A stretch of 64,000 nt of DNA from Streptomyces sp. A0642. Its GTDB lineage: Bacteria; Actinomycetota; Actinomycetes; Streptomycetales; Streptomycetaceae. The notes under the pieces are model-generated. The model saw nothing but the letters and a program-made list of their open reading frames with translations, searched no databases and was not told the origin of the DNA. How positions within the stretch are numbered: position 1 is the stretch's first letter; each line of letters opens with the position of its first letter. The translations under genes and the position numbers were made by a program. Of the stretch, positions 34,748-42,867 are shown one piece after another. The stretch spans positions 1 through 64,000 of the forward strand of contig NZ_SSBL01000027.1 of the NCBI RefSeq assembly GCF_004795105.1, given 5' to 3'.

Positions 34748-35500
34748 ATGTACCTCACCCGCGCCTACATCAACCCCCGCCGTCAAGGCGCCATCAGACT
34801 CATCGGCAACCCACGAGCCCTCCACGCCCTCATCATGGGCTGCTTCCCCGACCAAACCCCCACCTCACCGGGCCAAACACCACCGCGAATCCTCTGGCGC
34901 CTCGACAGCGACGACACCCGACGCCCCACCCTGTGGACCGTCTCGCCCACCCGTCCCGACTTCACCCAGCTCATCGAAGACGCCGGGTGGCCCGCCGCCG
35001 AAACGCCCCAATGGGAAACGAAGCCCTACACCCCGCTCCTCAACCACATCCAGAAAGGCCAGCGCTACGCCTTCCGCCTCACGGCCTTCCCCACACGCCG
35101 CACCGCCTCCCCTGGACCCAACCAACGCGGCCGCCGCCTTCCCCACACCACCACACACAACCAACTGCGCTGGCTCACAGAACGCGCCGAACGAAACGGC
35201 TTCACCATCCCCCCTGCCGGCAACCCCGACGACCTCGGACCCGACGGCGAAATTCCCCTGCAACTCCAGCTACGACACCGCGGCAAGAACACCTTCAACA
35301 AACCCGACCACCAGGACAAACGCATCCGCGTCGCCCTCACCACAGCCACCTACGAAGGAGCCCTCCACGTCACCAACCCCGACGCCCTCCGCACCCTCCT
35401 CACCACCGGCATCGGCCAAGGCCGCGCCTATGGCTGCGGCCTCCTCACCCTCGCCCGCCTCCCAGAACCCACGCAAAGAAACGGCAAAGCCATCCGATAA
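34748..35500 (+). CDS. cas6e: Cas6e (CasE) CRISPR RNA endoribonuclease, 250 aa, orphan
   Basis: A ferredoxin-like RAMP protein. The N-terminus (MYLTRAYINP) and His26 in ALHALIMGCFPD match the general position of the catalytic histidine of Cas6e/Cse3. The C-terminal glycine-rich loop GIGQGRAYGCGLLTLA is a family hallmark. It has full length, no internal stop and an AGGA ribosome-binding site. In complete type I-E systems this enzyme cuts the repeat hairpin to make crRNA and stays in Cascade. Here cas3, cse1, cse2, cas7, cas1 and cas2 are all absent, so any activity would be isolated repeat cleavage. Confidence 0.85.
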   Translation: MYLTRAYINPRRQGAIRLIGNPRALHALIMGCFPDQTPTSPGQTPPRILWRLDSDDTRRPTLWTVSPTRPDFTQLIEDAGWPAAETPQWETKPYTPLLNHIQKGQRYAFRLTAFPTRRTASPGPNQRGRRLPHTTTHNQLRWLTERAERNGFTIPPAGNPDDLGPDGEIPLQLQLRHRGKNTFNKPDHQDKRIRVALTTATYEGALHVTNPDALRTLLTTGIGQGRAYGCGLLTLARLPEPTQRNGKAIR

Positions 35501-35516
35501 GCGCAGGCCGCAAAGG

Positions 35517-35748
35517 GTCCCCTCCGCGTTCGCGGAGATGCTCCGTGACTCGTTCGACGACGTGATGAAGATGCTGTGTCCCCTCCGCGTACGCGGAGGT
35601 GTTCCGAAGCTGTTGAGGACGTGGACCGGCTCACCATCGTTTGCTCCGCGGACATGGAGATGTGCACCTCGGTACGCCTCCCGCCGACGAGGGCTGTGCG
35701 CTCCGGGTACGCGGAAATGTTCCGTAACGATGTCCCCTCCGCAACAGC
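35517..35748 (+). CRISPR. Decayed type I-E CRISPR array, four repeats
   Basis: The 29-nt repeats are at 35517-35545, 35578-35606, 35639-35667 and 35696-35724. The spacers are 32, 32 and 28 nt, giving 61-, 61- and 57-nt periods. The first two repeats keep the type I-E hairpin CTCCGCG-T(T/A)-CGCGGAG. The third has lost the right arm and the fourth has mismatches. A partial repeat start (GTCCCCTCCGC) appears at 35732, out of register. The array sits directly downstream of cas6e, the usual place when cas1-cas2 have been lost. No leader is recognisable. Degeneration and a shortened spacer indicate an inactive relic. Confidence 0.85.
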
Positions 35749-35804
35749 AAGCTTCGACCCATAGCGGCTATCCGGCGAGCGCAAGGACGAGCGGGAGCAC
35801 TTGG

Positions 35805-36150
35805 TCAGCGCCAGCTTGGCGCAAGAGGCGTGTGCCCCCCCCGAGGGTCCAGCCGGATCTTCTTGACGACCTTGGGGAACTTCGCGCCGTACTGTTTGGC
35901 GAACGCGGCGACGGCCTTGGCCGCGTGCTCGCGGTCCTCCGCGTTGCAGATGTCCTGGATGGCCTTCTTCGCCGCGGGCTGGGCCGACTTCGGGAGGCTG
36001 TCGAGGCAGTTGACCGTTTTGTGAACCCAGCACCTCCTTTGGTGGCGGGTTTCGGGGAAGACCTCGATCAGTGCGTTCCAGAAGCCGAGGGCGCCGTCGC
36101 CGACGGCGAGGACAGGAGCGCGCATGCCGCGCCGCTGGCAGTCCCGCTAC
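35805..36150 (-). mobile_element. IS256-family transposase fragment
   Basis: The minus strand reads RAPVLAVGDGALGFWNALIE, then VFPETRHQRRCWVHKTVNCL, then AKFPKVVKKI. This is the central part of an IS256-family (mutator type) DDE transposase. Upstream homology (RDCQRRGM) continues to about 36150 but is broken by a TAG where family members usually have Leu. Downstream homology ends near 35860, and the frame then stops. Neither end of an IS element nor target duplication is visible. It is a decayed remnant next to the CRISPR relic. Confidence 0.8.
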
Positions 36151-36456
36151 AGACCCGCCCCGGACTCGACTCCGACCATTCGCGGTCCGCCACTTCCGGG
36201 GGCTCGACGCATGCCCTGCGAGGACGGCAGTTCGGGGTTGACAGGGTCAGTGACCGGCCGCGTGCCGGGCTTCGCGAGAGATGCGGTACGTCCCCCGCGC
36301 TGTTCATGCCGCAACGTACGGACGGCCGCTGTTTCCGGGGCCGGACGGCGAAGGCCCGGTCATCCGGAATCCCTGACCAGCCGCTTCCCCCGGCGGCTGG
36401 TCAAGGCTTTGCCCGGACGTTCGTTCCGCGGAAACGATGCCTCTGCTCGGGCCCAC
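36151..36456. other. Degenerate region between IS256 fragment and ABC operon
   Basis: About 300 bp with no supported gene. Weak, frameshifted IS256-like similarity may extend to about 36215. It contains the hairpin at 36375-36402. Confidence 0.4.
36375..36402 (-). terminator. Hairpin downstream of livF, likely operon terminator
   Basis: GACCAGCCGC (36375-36384) pairs perfectly with 36393-36402 around an 8-nt loop, about 55 bp beyond the livF stop on the minus strand. It is the only strong hairpin after this operon. Confidence 0.6.
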
Positions 36457-37209
36457 TTACAGTCCGAGGTAGATCTGACGCACTCGCTCGTCGTGGGCGA
36501 GCTCCTCGGACGTGCCCGACATGGCGACGGAGCCGTTCTCCATGACGAGGCAGTGGCTGGTCACCCCGAACGTCAGTTTGGCGTTCTGCTCGACCAGGAG
36601 GAGCCCGAGTCCCTCGCCACGCAGTCGTACGAGGATCTCCAGGACGTTCTCGATGAGTTTCGGTGAGAGGCCCATCGAGGGTTCGTCGAGCAGCAGGAGC
36701 CTGGGCCTGGACATGAGGGCCCTGCCGATGGCCAGCATCTGCTGTTGGCCTCCGGACAGATCGCCGGCGGCCCGGCTACGGAAGTCGCGCAGGATGGGGA
36801 AGAGGTCGTACACGTGGGCGAGGGTGTCCCGGGTTTCGCCCTTCCATGACAGGTGGTAGGCACCGAGCAGCAGGTTCTTCTCGACGGAGAGCCCGGAGAA
36901 CACATGGCGGCCCTCCGGTACGTAGCCCACGCCGTGGCGGACCATGTCGCGCGCTCGTACGTTGCTGAGATCGGTGTCACCGAGGGTGATCCGGCCGCTC
37001 GTGCGCGGGATGTGCCCCATGAGCGCCTTGAGCGTGGACGTCTTGCCGGCTCCGTTGGAGCCGATGATGCCCATGGACTCACCGGGCGCGACGCTCAACG
37101 CCACCGACCTGACCGCGCAGACACCGCCGTAGTGGACGGTCAGGTCGGTCACCGCGAGATGGTCGGTGCCCGCTTTCGGCGCGGTGGGGCCGCTGGTCTT
37201 CGTGGTCAT
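36457..37209 (-). CDS. Branched-chain amino acid-type ABC transporter ATPase (LivF-like), 250 aa
   Basis: Walker A GIIGSNGAGKTSTLKAL, the LivF segment GVGYVPEGRHVFSGLSVEKN, the ABC signature LSGGQQQMLAIGRALM and Walker B RLLLLDEPSMGLSP are all present. The length matches LivF. The ATG at 37209 overlaps the stop of the permease-ATPase fusion gene by 4 bp (ATGA). It is the last gene of an operon running aldehyde dehydrogenase, ThDP enzyme, binding protein, LivH, LivM-LivG and LivF. With the LivG domain it forms the heterodimeric motor of the importer. Confidence 0.9.
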   Translation of the reverse strand: MTTKTSGPTAPKAGTDHLAVTDLTVHYGGVCAVRSVALSVAPGESMGIIGSNGAGKTSTLKALMGHIPRTSGRITLGDTDLSNVRARDMVRHGVGYVPEGRHVFSGLSVEKNLLLGAYHLSWKGETRDTLAHVYDLFPILRDFRSRAAGDLSGGQQQMLAIGRALMSRPRLLLLDEPSMGLSPKLIENVLEILVRLRGEGLGLLLVEQNAKLTFGVTSHCLVMENGSVAMSGTSEELAHDERVRQIYLGL

Positions 37210-39041
37210 CGCGGTACCTCCTGTGCGGCAGGAACGGGGATGTCGACTGGCGCCGAGTCGCCGAGGTACGCCTCGATGACCTCGGGGGTCGCCGCCACTT
37301 CGGCCGGTGTCCCCTCTGCGATGACGGCGCCGGCGGCCAGAACAGTGATCCGTTCGCACAGGGACATGACCAGTCCCATGTTGTGTTCGATGAGGACGAC
37401 GGTGACACCTTGGTCGCGGATGGATCGGACGATTGCCGAGAGCTGGCCCACCTCCTCGCCGTTGAGACCGGCCGCCGGCTCGTCCAGGAGAAGCAGACGG
37501 GGTCTTCCAGCCATGGCCCGCGCGATCTCGATCCGTCGCTGGATGCCATACGGCAGAGACTGCGGGTGTGCGTCGGCGAAGGCGGTGAGCCCGTACTTCT
37601 CCAGGATGTGGTCCGCTTCGGCCTGGAGGCGGCGCTCGTTGGACAGGACGCCGACGGGCCACACGGCGTACTGCCAGGCCGCTGTGGTGCGCGAACGGTC
37701 GAGGACGACGAGGATGTTCTCGCGGACGGTCATCTGGGAGAACAGGCGCAGGTTCTGGAACGTCCGCGCCATTCCCCAGAGGGAGAGCCGGTAGGGCCGG
37801 GCCCGGCTGACGTCGCGGCCGGTTGCCACCACGCGGCCTTCGGTAGGCCGGTAGAGGCCGCTGATGACGTTGAACAGGGTCGTCTTGCCGGACCCGTTCG
37901 GGCCGACGATGCCCCGGATCTCGCCGTGCTGCACGGTGAGGTTGACGTCATCGAGCGCGGCCAGAGCCCCGAACCGCTTGGTGAGGTGGCTGATCTCCAG
38001 CGCCGGCCCACTGCCGGCTTCGCTGACGGGCACCTGATCGGCGGGGTCCGTGTCAGGCAGGTAGGGCCCCAACTCGGCGGCCCGTACGTCCTCGGTCTTC
38101 TTGCGTCGGTTGACGGCTTGCCGGATCCGCTCCGGGATTCCGGCAAGGCCGGTGGGGGCGAAGACCACCATGAGGACGACGACGATTCCGTAGCCCAGTT
38201 GCGCGTAGACGGCGAAGTCGACGAGTGCCTCACGGATCAGTACGAGGCCCACCGCGCCGACGACGCAGCCTATGAGGCTGCGCCGGCCTCCGATGATGAC
38301 CATGGCCAGCAGCAGGAACATGTTGCTGAGGCTGAAGGTCTCGGGGGCGACGTATCGGATGAGGCCGGCGTACAGGATGCCGGCCGCTCCTCCGTACACG
38401 CTGGCGAGCAGGAACGCGGTCATCCGCAGCAGCGGGATCTCCGCTCCCATCGCACCGGCCGCCAGGGCGTCGTCCCGCATGGCGCGGAGCCTGCGCCCGA
38501 GCCGGGTCCGTACGACAAAGGTGCCGAACGCGAGGGCGAGCCCGAAGACCACGATCTCCAGGTAGTAGTAGAGGTACTCGTCGGCGAGATCGATACCGAA
38601 GAGCGGCGGCACCGGAATGCCCGAGATACCGTCCGCTCCCCCGGTGATCTCCGCGTTGGTGATCCAGTTGACGAATCCCAGTGCCAGGCCGAGTGTGACG
38701 ATGCCGAGGTAGTGGGACTGCATGCGCAACGCCGGCAGGCCGACGAGGAGTCCCACCAGAACCGTGGCTGCCAGCCCGACGATCGCCGCGGTCCAGAAGC
38801 CGAAGCCGGAGTGGGTGGTGAGGATGGCCGTCGTGTACGCGCCGACCCCGAAGAATGCGACCTGGGCCAGGTTGATCTGGCCCGCGACGCCCATGACGAG
38901 CCCCATGCCGATCGCGAGCAGCGCGAAGATGATCGCGATGTCGACCACGTGGATCGAGTAGCTGTTCAGGCCGTAGGGGAGCAGGTAGGCGGCTACGCAC
39001 CCCAACAGGATGAGGACCGGCTTGGATGTGAGGATGCTCAT
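37206..39041 (-). CDS. LivM-LivG fusion: ABC permease plus ATPase, 611 aa
   Basis: Residues 1-320 are a LivM-type permease with about nine helices (AIIFALLAIGMGLVMGVAGQ, INLAQVAFFGVGAY, and the EAA-like MRDDALAAGAMGAEIPLLRM). After a linker, residues 345-600 are a LivG-type ATPase with Walker A GPNGSGKTTLFNVISGLY, a LivG signature (SLPYGIQRRIEIARAMAG) and Walker B RLLLLDEPAAGLNGEE. Fusion fixes the permease:ATPase ratio and is a recurrent variant in actinobacteria and proteobacteria. It overlaps livH and livF by 4 bp each. Confidence 0.9.
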   Translation of the reverse strand: MSILTSKPVLILLGCVAAYLLPYGLNSYSIHVVDIAIIFALLAIGMGLVMGVAGQINLAQVAFFGVGAYTTAILTTHSGFGFWTAAIVGLAATVLVGLLVGLPALRMQSHYLGIVTLGLALGFVNWITNAEITGGADGISGIPVPPLFGIDLADEYLYYYLEIVVFGLALAFGTFVVRTRLGRRLRAMRDDALAAGAMGAEIPLLRMTAFLLASVYGGAAGILYAGLIRYVAPETFSLSNMFLLLAMVIIGGRRSLIGCVVGAVGLVLIREALVDFAVYAQLGYGIVVVLMVVFAPTGLAGIPERIRQAVNRRKKTEDVRAAELGPYLPDTDPADQVPVSEAGSGPALEISHLTKRFGALAALDDVNLTVQHGEIRGIVGPNGSGKTTLFNVISGLYRPTEGRVVATGRDVSRARPYRLSLWGMARTFQNLRLFSQMTVRENILVVLDRSRTTAAWQYAVWPVGVLSNERRLQAEADHILEKYGLTAFADAHPQSLPYGIQRRIEIARAMAGRPRLLLLDEPAAGLNGEEVGQLSAIVRSIRDQGVTVVLIEHNMGLVMSLCERITVLAAGAVIAEGTPAEVAATPEVIEAYLGDSAPVDIPVPAAQEVPR

Positions 39042-39907
39042 GCCCGGCTCACCGTCCTTTCGCCGAAGATTCCGGTCGGGCGGATCATGATGGCTACGGT
39101 GAAGACCAGGAAGGTGACCAGGACGGAGTAGCCCTGGAAGTGGTCGCCCGCGTAGGAGTCGAGGACTCCGATGGCCAGGCCGCCGACCACTGCTCCGGGG
39201 ATGCTGCCGAAGCCGCCGAGCATGGCGGCCGCGAAACCCTTCACGCCGAGGGCGCCGCCCAGGGTGGCGTCGACGTAGAGCATGGGGCCGGCCAGGCTGC
39301 CGGCCAGGGCCGCGAGGCCGGCCCCGATCGCGAAGGCCAGTGCGTTGCTCCGGCCTACATGGATGCCAACGGCGGTGGCGGCCTCGTGGTCCATGGCCAC
39401 CGCCTGCATGGCGGCTCCGGGCTTGGTGCGCTGGAGGAACATGGTGAGCAGGACCACGGCTATCGCGGTGATCGCGATGACCATCAGGTCGTACGTGCGG
39501 ACACGGATGCCCATGACGTCGATGGGCCCGGACGTGATCGGAGAGGGCATGGCTCGTCCGGTGGTCCCCCAGATCAGGGTGGCGGCTGCCTGGAGGACGG
39601 TGCCGAATCCGATGGTGCCGATCAGCATCAGGTCGAAGTCCTTGTTCTCCAGCGGGCGCAGGACCCGCTCGATGACCAGACCGATGATGCCCGTGACGAC
39701 GATGGAGATGATTGTTGCCGCGATGAACGGCATGTGTGTGGTGAGGTAGAACGTGGAGGCGGCGTAGGCGCCGATCATCGCGACGTCGGCGTGGGCGAAG
39801 TTGACCAGGCCCATGGTGCGGTAGACGACGGAGAATCCGACAGCGATCAGTGCGTAGATCGCTCCGAGGCTGAGACCTCCGACGAGGGTCTGCAGGGTTA
39901 CTTGCAT
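39038..39907 (-). CDS. Branched-chain amino acid-type ABC permease (LivH-like), 289 aa
   Basis: About eight hydrophobic helices. LivH hallmarks are GGLSLGAIYALIAVGFSVVY at the N-terminus and NFAHADVAMIGAYAA soon after. The cytoplasmic loop AVAMDHEAATAVGIHVGRSN contacts the ATPase, and LGGFGSIPGAVVGGLAIGVL lies near the end. The stop overlaps the LivM-LivG start by 4 bp. It forms the transmembrane pore with the LivM half of the fusion. Confidence 0.9.
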   Translation of the reverse strand: MQVTLQTLVGGLSLGAIYALIAVGFSVVYRTMGLVNFAHADVAMIGAYAASTFYLTTHMPFIAATIISIVVTGIIGLVIERVLRPLENKDFDLMLIGTIGFGTVLQAAATLIWGTTGRAMPSPITSGPIDVMGIRVRTYDLMVIAITAIAVVLLTMFLQRTKPGAAMQAVAMDHEAATAVGIHVGRSNALAFAIGAGLAALAGSLAGPMLYVDATLGGALGVKGFAAAMLGGFGSIPGAVVGGLAIGVLDSYAGDHFQGYSVLVTFLVFTVAIMIRPTGIFGERTVSRA

Positions 39908-39958
39908 GGTGGCTCCCTGATGCCGGTGCGGAGCCCGGCTCTCGGCTCGACGGGCTGG

Positions 39959-41122
39959 TTACTGAGCTGCGGAGAGCTTTCCGTCCTTGATGATGCCGAT
40001 GGTGGTCCTGAAGATGCCGACGCCGGTCTCGTCGTAGGCGAAGTCGCCGAGAAGGCCGGTGTACTTGGTGGCCCGGATCTCGTCGGCGAGCTTCTTGCCT
40101 GTGGCGCCACCGCTGTTCTTCAGCGCGGTGAGCACGATGTTGGTGCCGTCGTACGCCTTGGCTCCGTGGAGTTCGGCGTCCTTGCCGTACTTGGCCTTGT
40201 AGGCCGTGGCGAAGGCACGGCTGGCTTCGCTGATCTCGTTACTCAGGTAGGGCGAGCTGACAATCGTGCCCTCGGCATTCTTGGCGCCGGCGGTGTCGAT
40301 GAAGACCGGGGTGCCTTGCGGGGCCGCTCCGGCGAACGGGGCGGTGATGCCGAGGTCGCGGGACTGCTTCACGATGAGGCCGGCTTCGACTTCCTCCGAA
40401 CCGATGAAGACGGCGTCGGGCTTGGCCTGGCGGATCCGCGAGAGGGAGGCGCTGAAGTCCTTCTGGTCCGTGGTGACGACCTGGTCGGTGACCGGGGTGA
40501 TGCCCGCCTCCTTGAGCGCGGCGGTGAAGGCGTCGTGCTCGCCCTTGCCGTAGGAGCCGTTGTTGGAGATCATCGCGATTTTCTTGAACTTCTTGGTCTT
40601 GACCAGGTAGTCGGCCAGTGTGGAGTCGTAGGTGGTGCTGGTGGGACCGTTGAGGAAGAGGAAGGGGCTCTTCACGTCGACGAGCGCGGTGGCCTGGCCG
40701 GAGGTGATGTTGGGTATCTCCGCCTGCTTGAGGATGGGTGCCATGGCCACGGTGACGGCGCTTTCCGCCGTGCCGATCATCGCGACGTAGTTCCCGCTGT
40801 CCAGCTTGCGCGCGATGTTGGTGCCGGTGGTCGGGTCGCCCTGGTCGTCGAAGACGGTCAGCTCGATCTTGCGGCCGTCGACGCCGCCCTTCTTGTTCCA
40901 CTCCTCGACGGCGAGCTTGGCGCCCTTGGCCTCCCAGTCCCCCAGCGAGGCGAGCTGGCCGCTCTGCGCGTCCACCACCGCGAGCTTGATGGGACCGCTG
41001 CTGTCCGCGTCGTCGGAGGAGGAGTCACCGGGGGCGCTGCACGCGGACGCGGCGAGGAGAACACCGAGTGCGATGGCCGGGACGGTGACGATGTGACGGT
41101 TTCTTGCACGCATGGGGATCAT
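39959..41122 (-). CDS. ABC transporter substrate-binding lipoprotein (LivJ/K-type), 387 aa
   Basis: A lipoprotein signal peptide has lipobox LAAS-AC (AIALGVLLAASACSAPGDSS). Mature protein anchored at Cys is followed by a Ser/Asp-rich linker and a periplasmic-binding-protein type I fold (IKLAVVDAQSGQLASLGDWE, TTGTNIARKL, KIAMISNNGSYGKGEHDAF, AVFIGSEEVEAGLIVKQSRD). Family members bind Leu/Ile/Val, but many relatives bind aromatic acids, amides or organic acids. The ATG at 41122 overlaps the ThDP-enzyme stop (ATGA). A second ATG at 41113 with AAGGA is an equally good start. The catabolic gene context suggests a carboxylate rather than an amino acid. Confidence 0.85.
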   Translation of the reverse strand: MIPMRARNRHIVTVPAIALGVLLAASACSAPGDSSSDDADSSGPIKLAVVDAQSGQLASLGDWEAKGAKLAVEEWNKKGGVDGRKIELTVFDDQGDPTTGTNIARKLDSGNYVAMIGTAESAVTVAMAPILKQAEIPNITSGQATALVDVKSPFLFLNGPTSTTYDSTLADYLVKTKKFKKIAMISNNGSYGKGEHDAFTAALKEAGITPVTDQVVTTDQKDFSASLSRIRQAKPDAVFIGSEEVEAGLIVKQSRDLGITAPFAGAAPQGTPVFIDTAGAKNAEGTIVSSPYLSNEISEASRAFATAYKAKYGKDAELHGAKAYDGTNIVLTALKNSGGATGKKLADEIRATKYTGLLGDFAYDETGVGIFRTTIGIIKDGKLSAAQ

Positions 41123-42867
41123 CCTTCGTCCTGAAACTTGCCCTGGTAGATGTCGTTGATGTTCCAGTGGCCGGGCGTGGGGACCGGCTCGTTGACCATC
41201 GGGATGTCGATGACGGCGGGCCGTCGTCGCTCCACTGCCGTGGCGAGCACCTTCGCCAGTTCTTCGGCGGTGGTCACCTCGTAGCCGTCGGCCCCGCAGG
41301 ACCTGCCGTATGCGGCGAAATCGGGGCTGTAGGACTCACCGTCCGGGCCGGTGAAGTCGCATCCGTATCCCCGGCCGTAGTTGGAGCGCTGGAGGTCGGA
41401 GATGGTGCCGTGGGCGCGGTTGTTCATCACGGCGAAGATGACCGGCAGGCCCTGCTCCACCGCCATCGGGACGGCCGGCAGCTGGGCGCTCATCCCGCCG
41501 TCGCCGATGAGGGCGACCACGGTGCGCTGTGGCTGCGCCATCTGCACGCCGACCGCGGCGGCGGGACCGAAGCCCATGGTGGAGGCTCCGCCAGGGGTGA
41601 TGAAGCGGCCCTCGGGCGGCAGGTCGTAGGACTGGGCGACGCCGTTCTTGTTCCAGCCGACGTCGGTCACCAGGATGGCGTCGGCGGGAAGGGTTGCCCG
41701 CAGGTCGGCGAGGATGCGCTGGGGCCGCAGCGGGAAGTTGTCGCTGGCCCCGTTCTCGTCGGCGGTACTGAAGAGTTCGGCACGGCTGGTGGCGATGGTC
41801 TCCCGCAGTCCCGGCCGGCGGGTGGGCTCCGGCTGAAGAGCGCGGACCGCCGCCTCGATGGCGCGCACGGAGTGGCCGACATCGGCGACCGCTCCGATCT
41901 CCACCGGGTAGTTGCGGCCGATCTCAGCCGGGTCGATGTCGATCTGAATGAGCTTGCTCGGTGGGAAGTTCCAGGTGTAAGCGGCTTCCCAGGAGCTGGC
42001 GTCGGTCTCGGCGAACCGTGTGGCCAGAGCCAGCACCAGGTCGGCGTCCTTGGTGTGGGCGTGCGTGGAGTCCAGGCCCCAGAAGCCGGGCATGCCCAGC
42101 AGCAAGGGATGCCGGTCGGGGATGGCGCCCTTGCCCATGAGGGAGTGGGCGAGGGGGATGTCGAGGTGGTCTGCCAGCGCGAGCAGTGCCTGCTTGGCGT
42201 CGGAGGTGCGCAGTCCGCCGCCGAAGTAGATGAGCGGGCGCTCGGCCTCGACCAGGGCCCGGGCGATGCGCTCCGCGGTCTCCTCGGTGAGTCCGGGGAG
42301 CGCGCTGTCGGGTATGGCGTGCGATCCGGGGGCGTACGGCTCGACCTGGCGCGAGAAGAGGTCCATGGGGACGTTGACGAGCACGGCGCCGGGCCGGCCG
42401 GAGGTCGCGGTCCAGAAGGCGCGCTCCAGTGTCCGGGGCAGGTCGGCGGTGCGCTGGACGGGCCAGGCGCGCTTGCAGAAAGGCCGGTAGATCGCGGTCT
42501 GGTCGGCATCCGCGTGGAGGTTGACCTCCTGGTGCGGATGACGGCCGTAGTAATAGGAGGGGATATCTCCGGAGATGACGACGAGCGGGACGGAGTCCAT
42601 GGCCGCCGTGGCGACGCCGGTGACCGCGTTCATCATGCCGGGGCCGACGTGGGTGAGCAGGACACCGGGCTTCCCGGAGGCGCGGGCGTAGCCGTCGGCG
42701 GCGTGGGCTGCGGCCTGTTCGTGCCGGGCGATCACGAAGTGGATGGGGCTGGGGCCGAGGGCGTCGAGGAGGGCGATGTTGGTGTGCCCGCACGTGCCGA
42801 ATACGTATTCGACGCCGTACGACTCCAGCTGTGTGACGAGGGCTTCAGCGGCGGTAACGGTGGTCAC
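41119..42867 (-). CDS. ThDP-dependent enzyme (acetolactate synthase/benzoylformate decarboxylase superfamily), 582 aa
   Basis: All three ThDP-enzyme domains are present. The N-terminal PYR domain has the activating glutamate in ARHEQAAAHAADGYAR (E50). A central TPP-M domain includes LIYFGGGLRTSDAKQALLAL. The C-terminal PP domain has the Mg-ThDP motif GDGGMSAQLPAVPMAVEQG, ending near MNN. The family cleaves or joins 2-oxoacids. The exact reaction cannot be read from sequence, but the next gene encodes an aldehyde dehydrogenase, which fits decarboxylation of a 2-oxoacid to an aldehyde. The GTG start overlaps the aldehyde dehydrogenase stop (GTGA). Confidence 0.85.
   Translation of the reverse strand: MTTVTAAEALVTQLESYGVEYVFGTCGHTNIALLDALGPSPIHFVIARHEQAAAHAADGYARASGKPGVLLTHVGPGMMNAVTGVATAAMDSVPLVVISGDIPSYYYGRHPHQEVNLHADADQTAIYRPFCKRAWPVQRTADLPRTLERAFWTATSGRPGAVLVNVPMDLFSRQVEPYAPGSHAIPDSALPGLTEETAERIARALVEAERPLIYFGGGLRTSDAKQALLALADHLDIPLAHSLMGKGAIPDRHPLLLGMPGFWGLDSTHAHTKDADLVLALATRFAETDASSWEAAYTWNFPPSKLIQIDIDPAEIGRNYPVEIGAVADVGHSVRAIEAAVRALQPEPTRRPGLRETIATSRAELFSTADENGASDNFPLRPQRILADLRATLPADAILVTDVGWNKNGVAQSYDLPPEGRFITPGGASTMGFGPAAAVGVQMAQPQRTVVALIGDGGMSAQLPAVPMAVEQGLPVIFAVMNNRAHGTISDLQRSNYGRGYGCDFTGPDGESYSPDFAAYGRSCGADGYEVTTAEELAKVLATAVERRRPAVIDIPMVNEPVPTPGHWNINDIYQGKFQDEG

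Noticed and set aside
35732..35748. A fifth complete CRISPR repeat
   Set aside because: Only the first 11 or so bases match and it begins 7 nt after repeat 4, so it is a fragment and not a unit of the array.
37383..39131. Open plus-strand frame of 582 codons opposite LivM-LivG, and similar frames at 39140-41134 and 41104-42945
   Set aside because: All are antisense to intact ABC transporter and ThDP enzyme genes and contain Asp/Gly/Gln/Arg-rich low-complexity translation.
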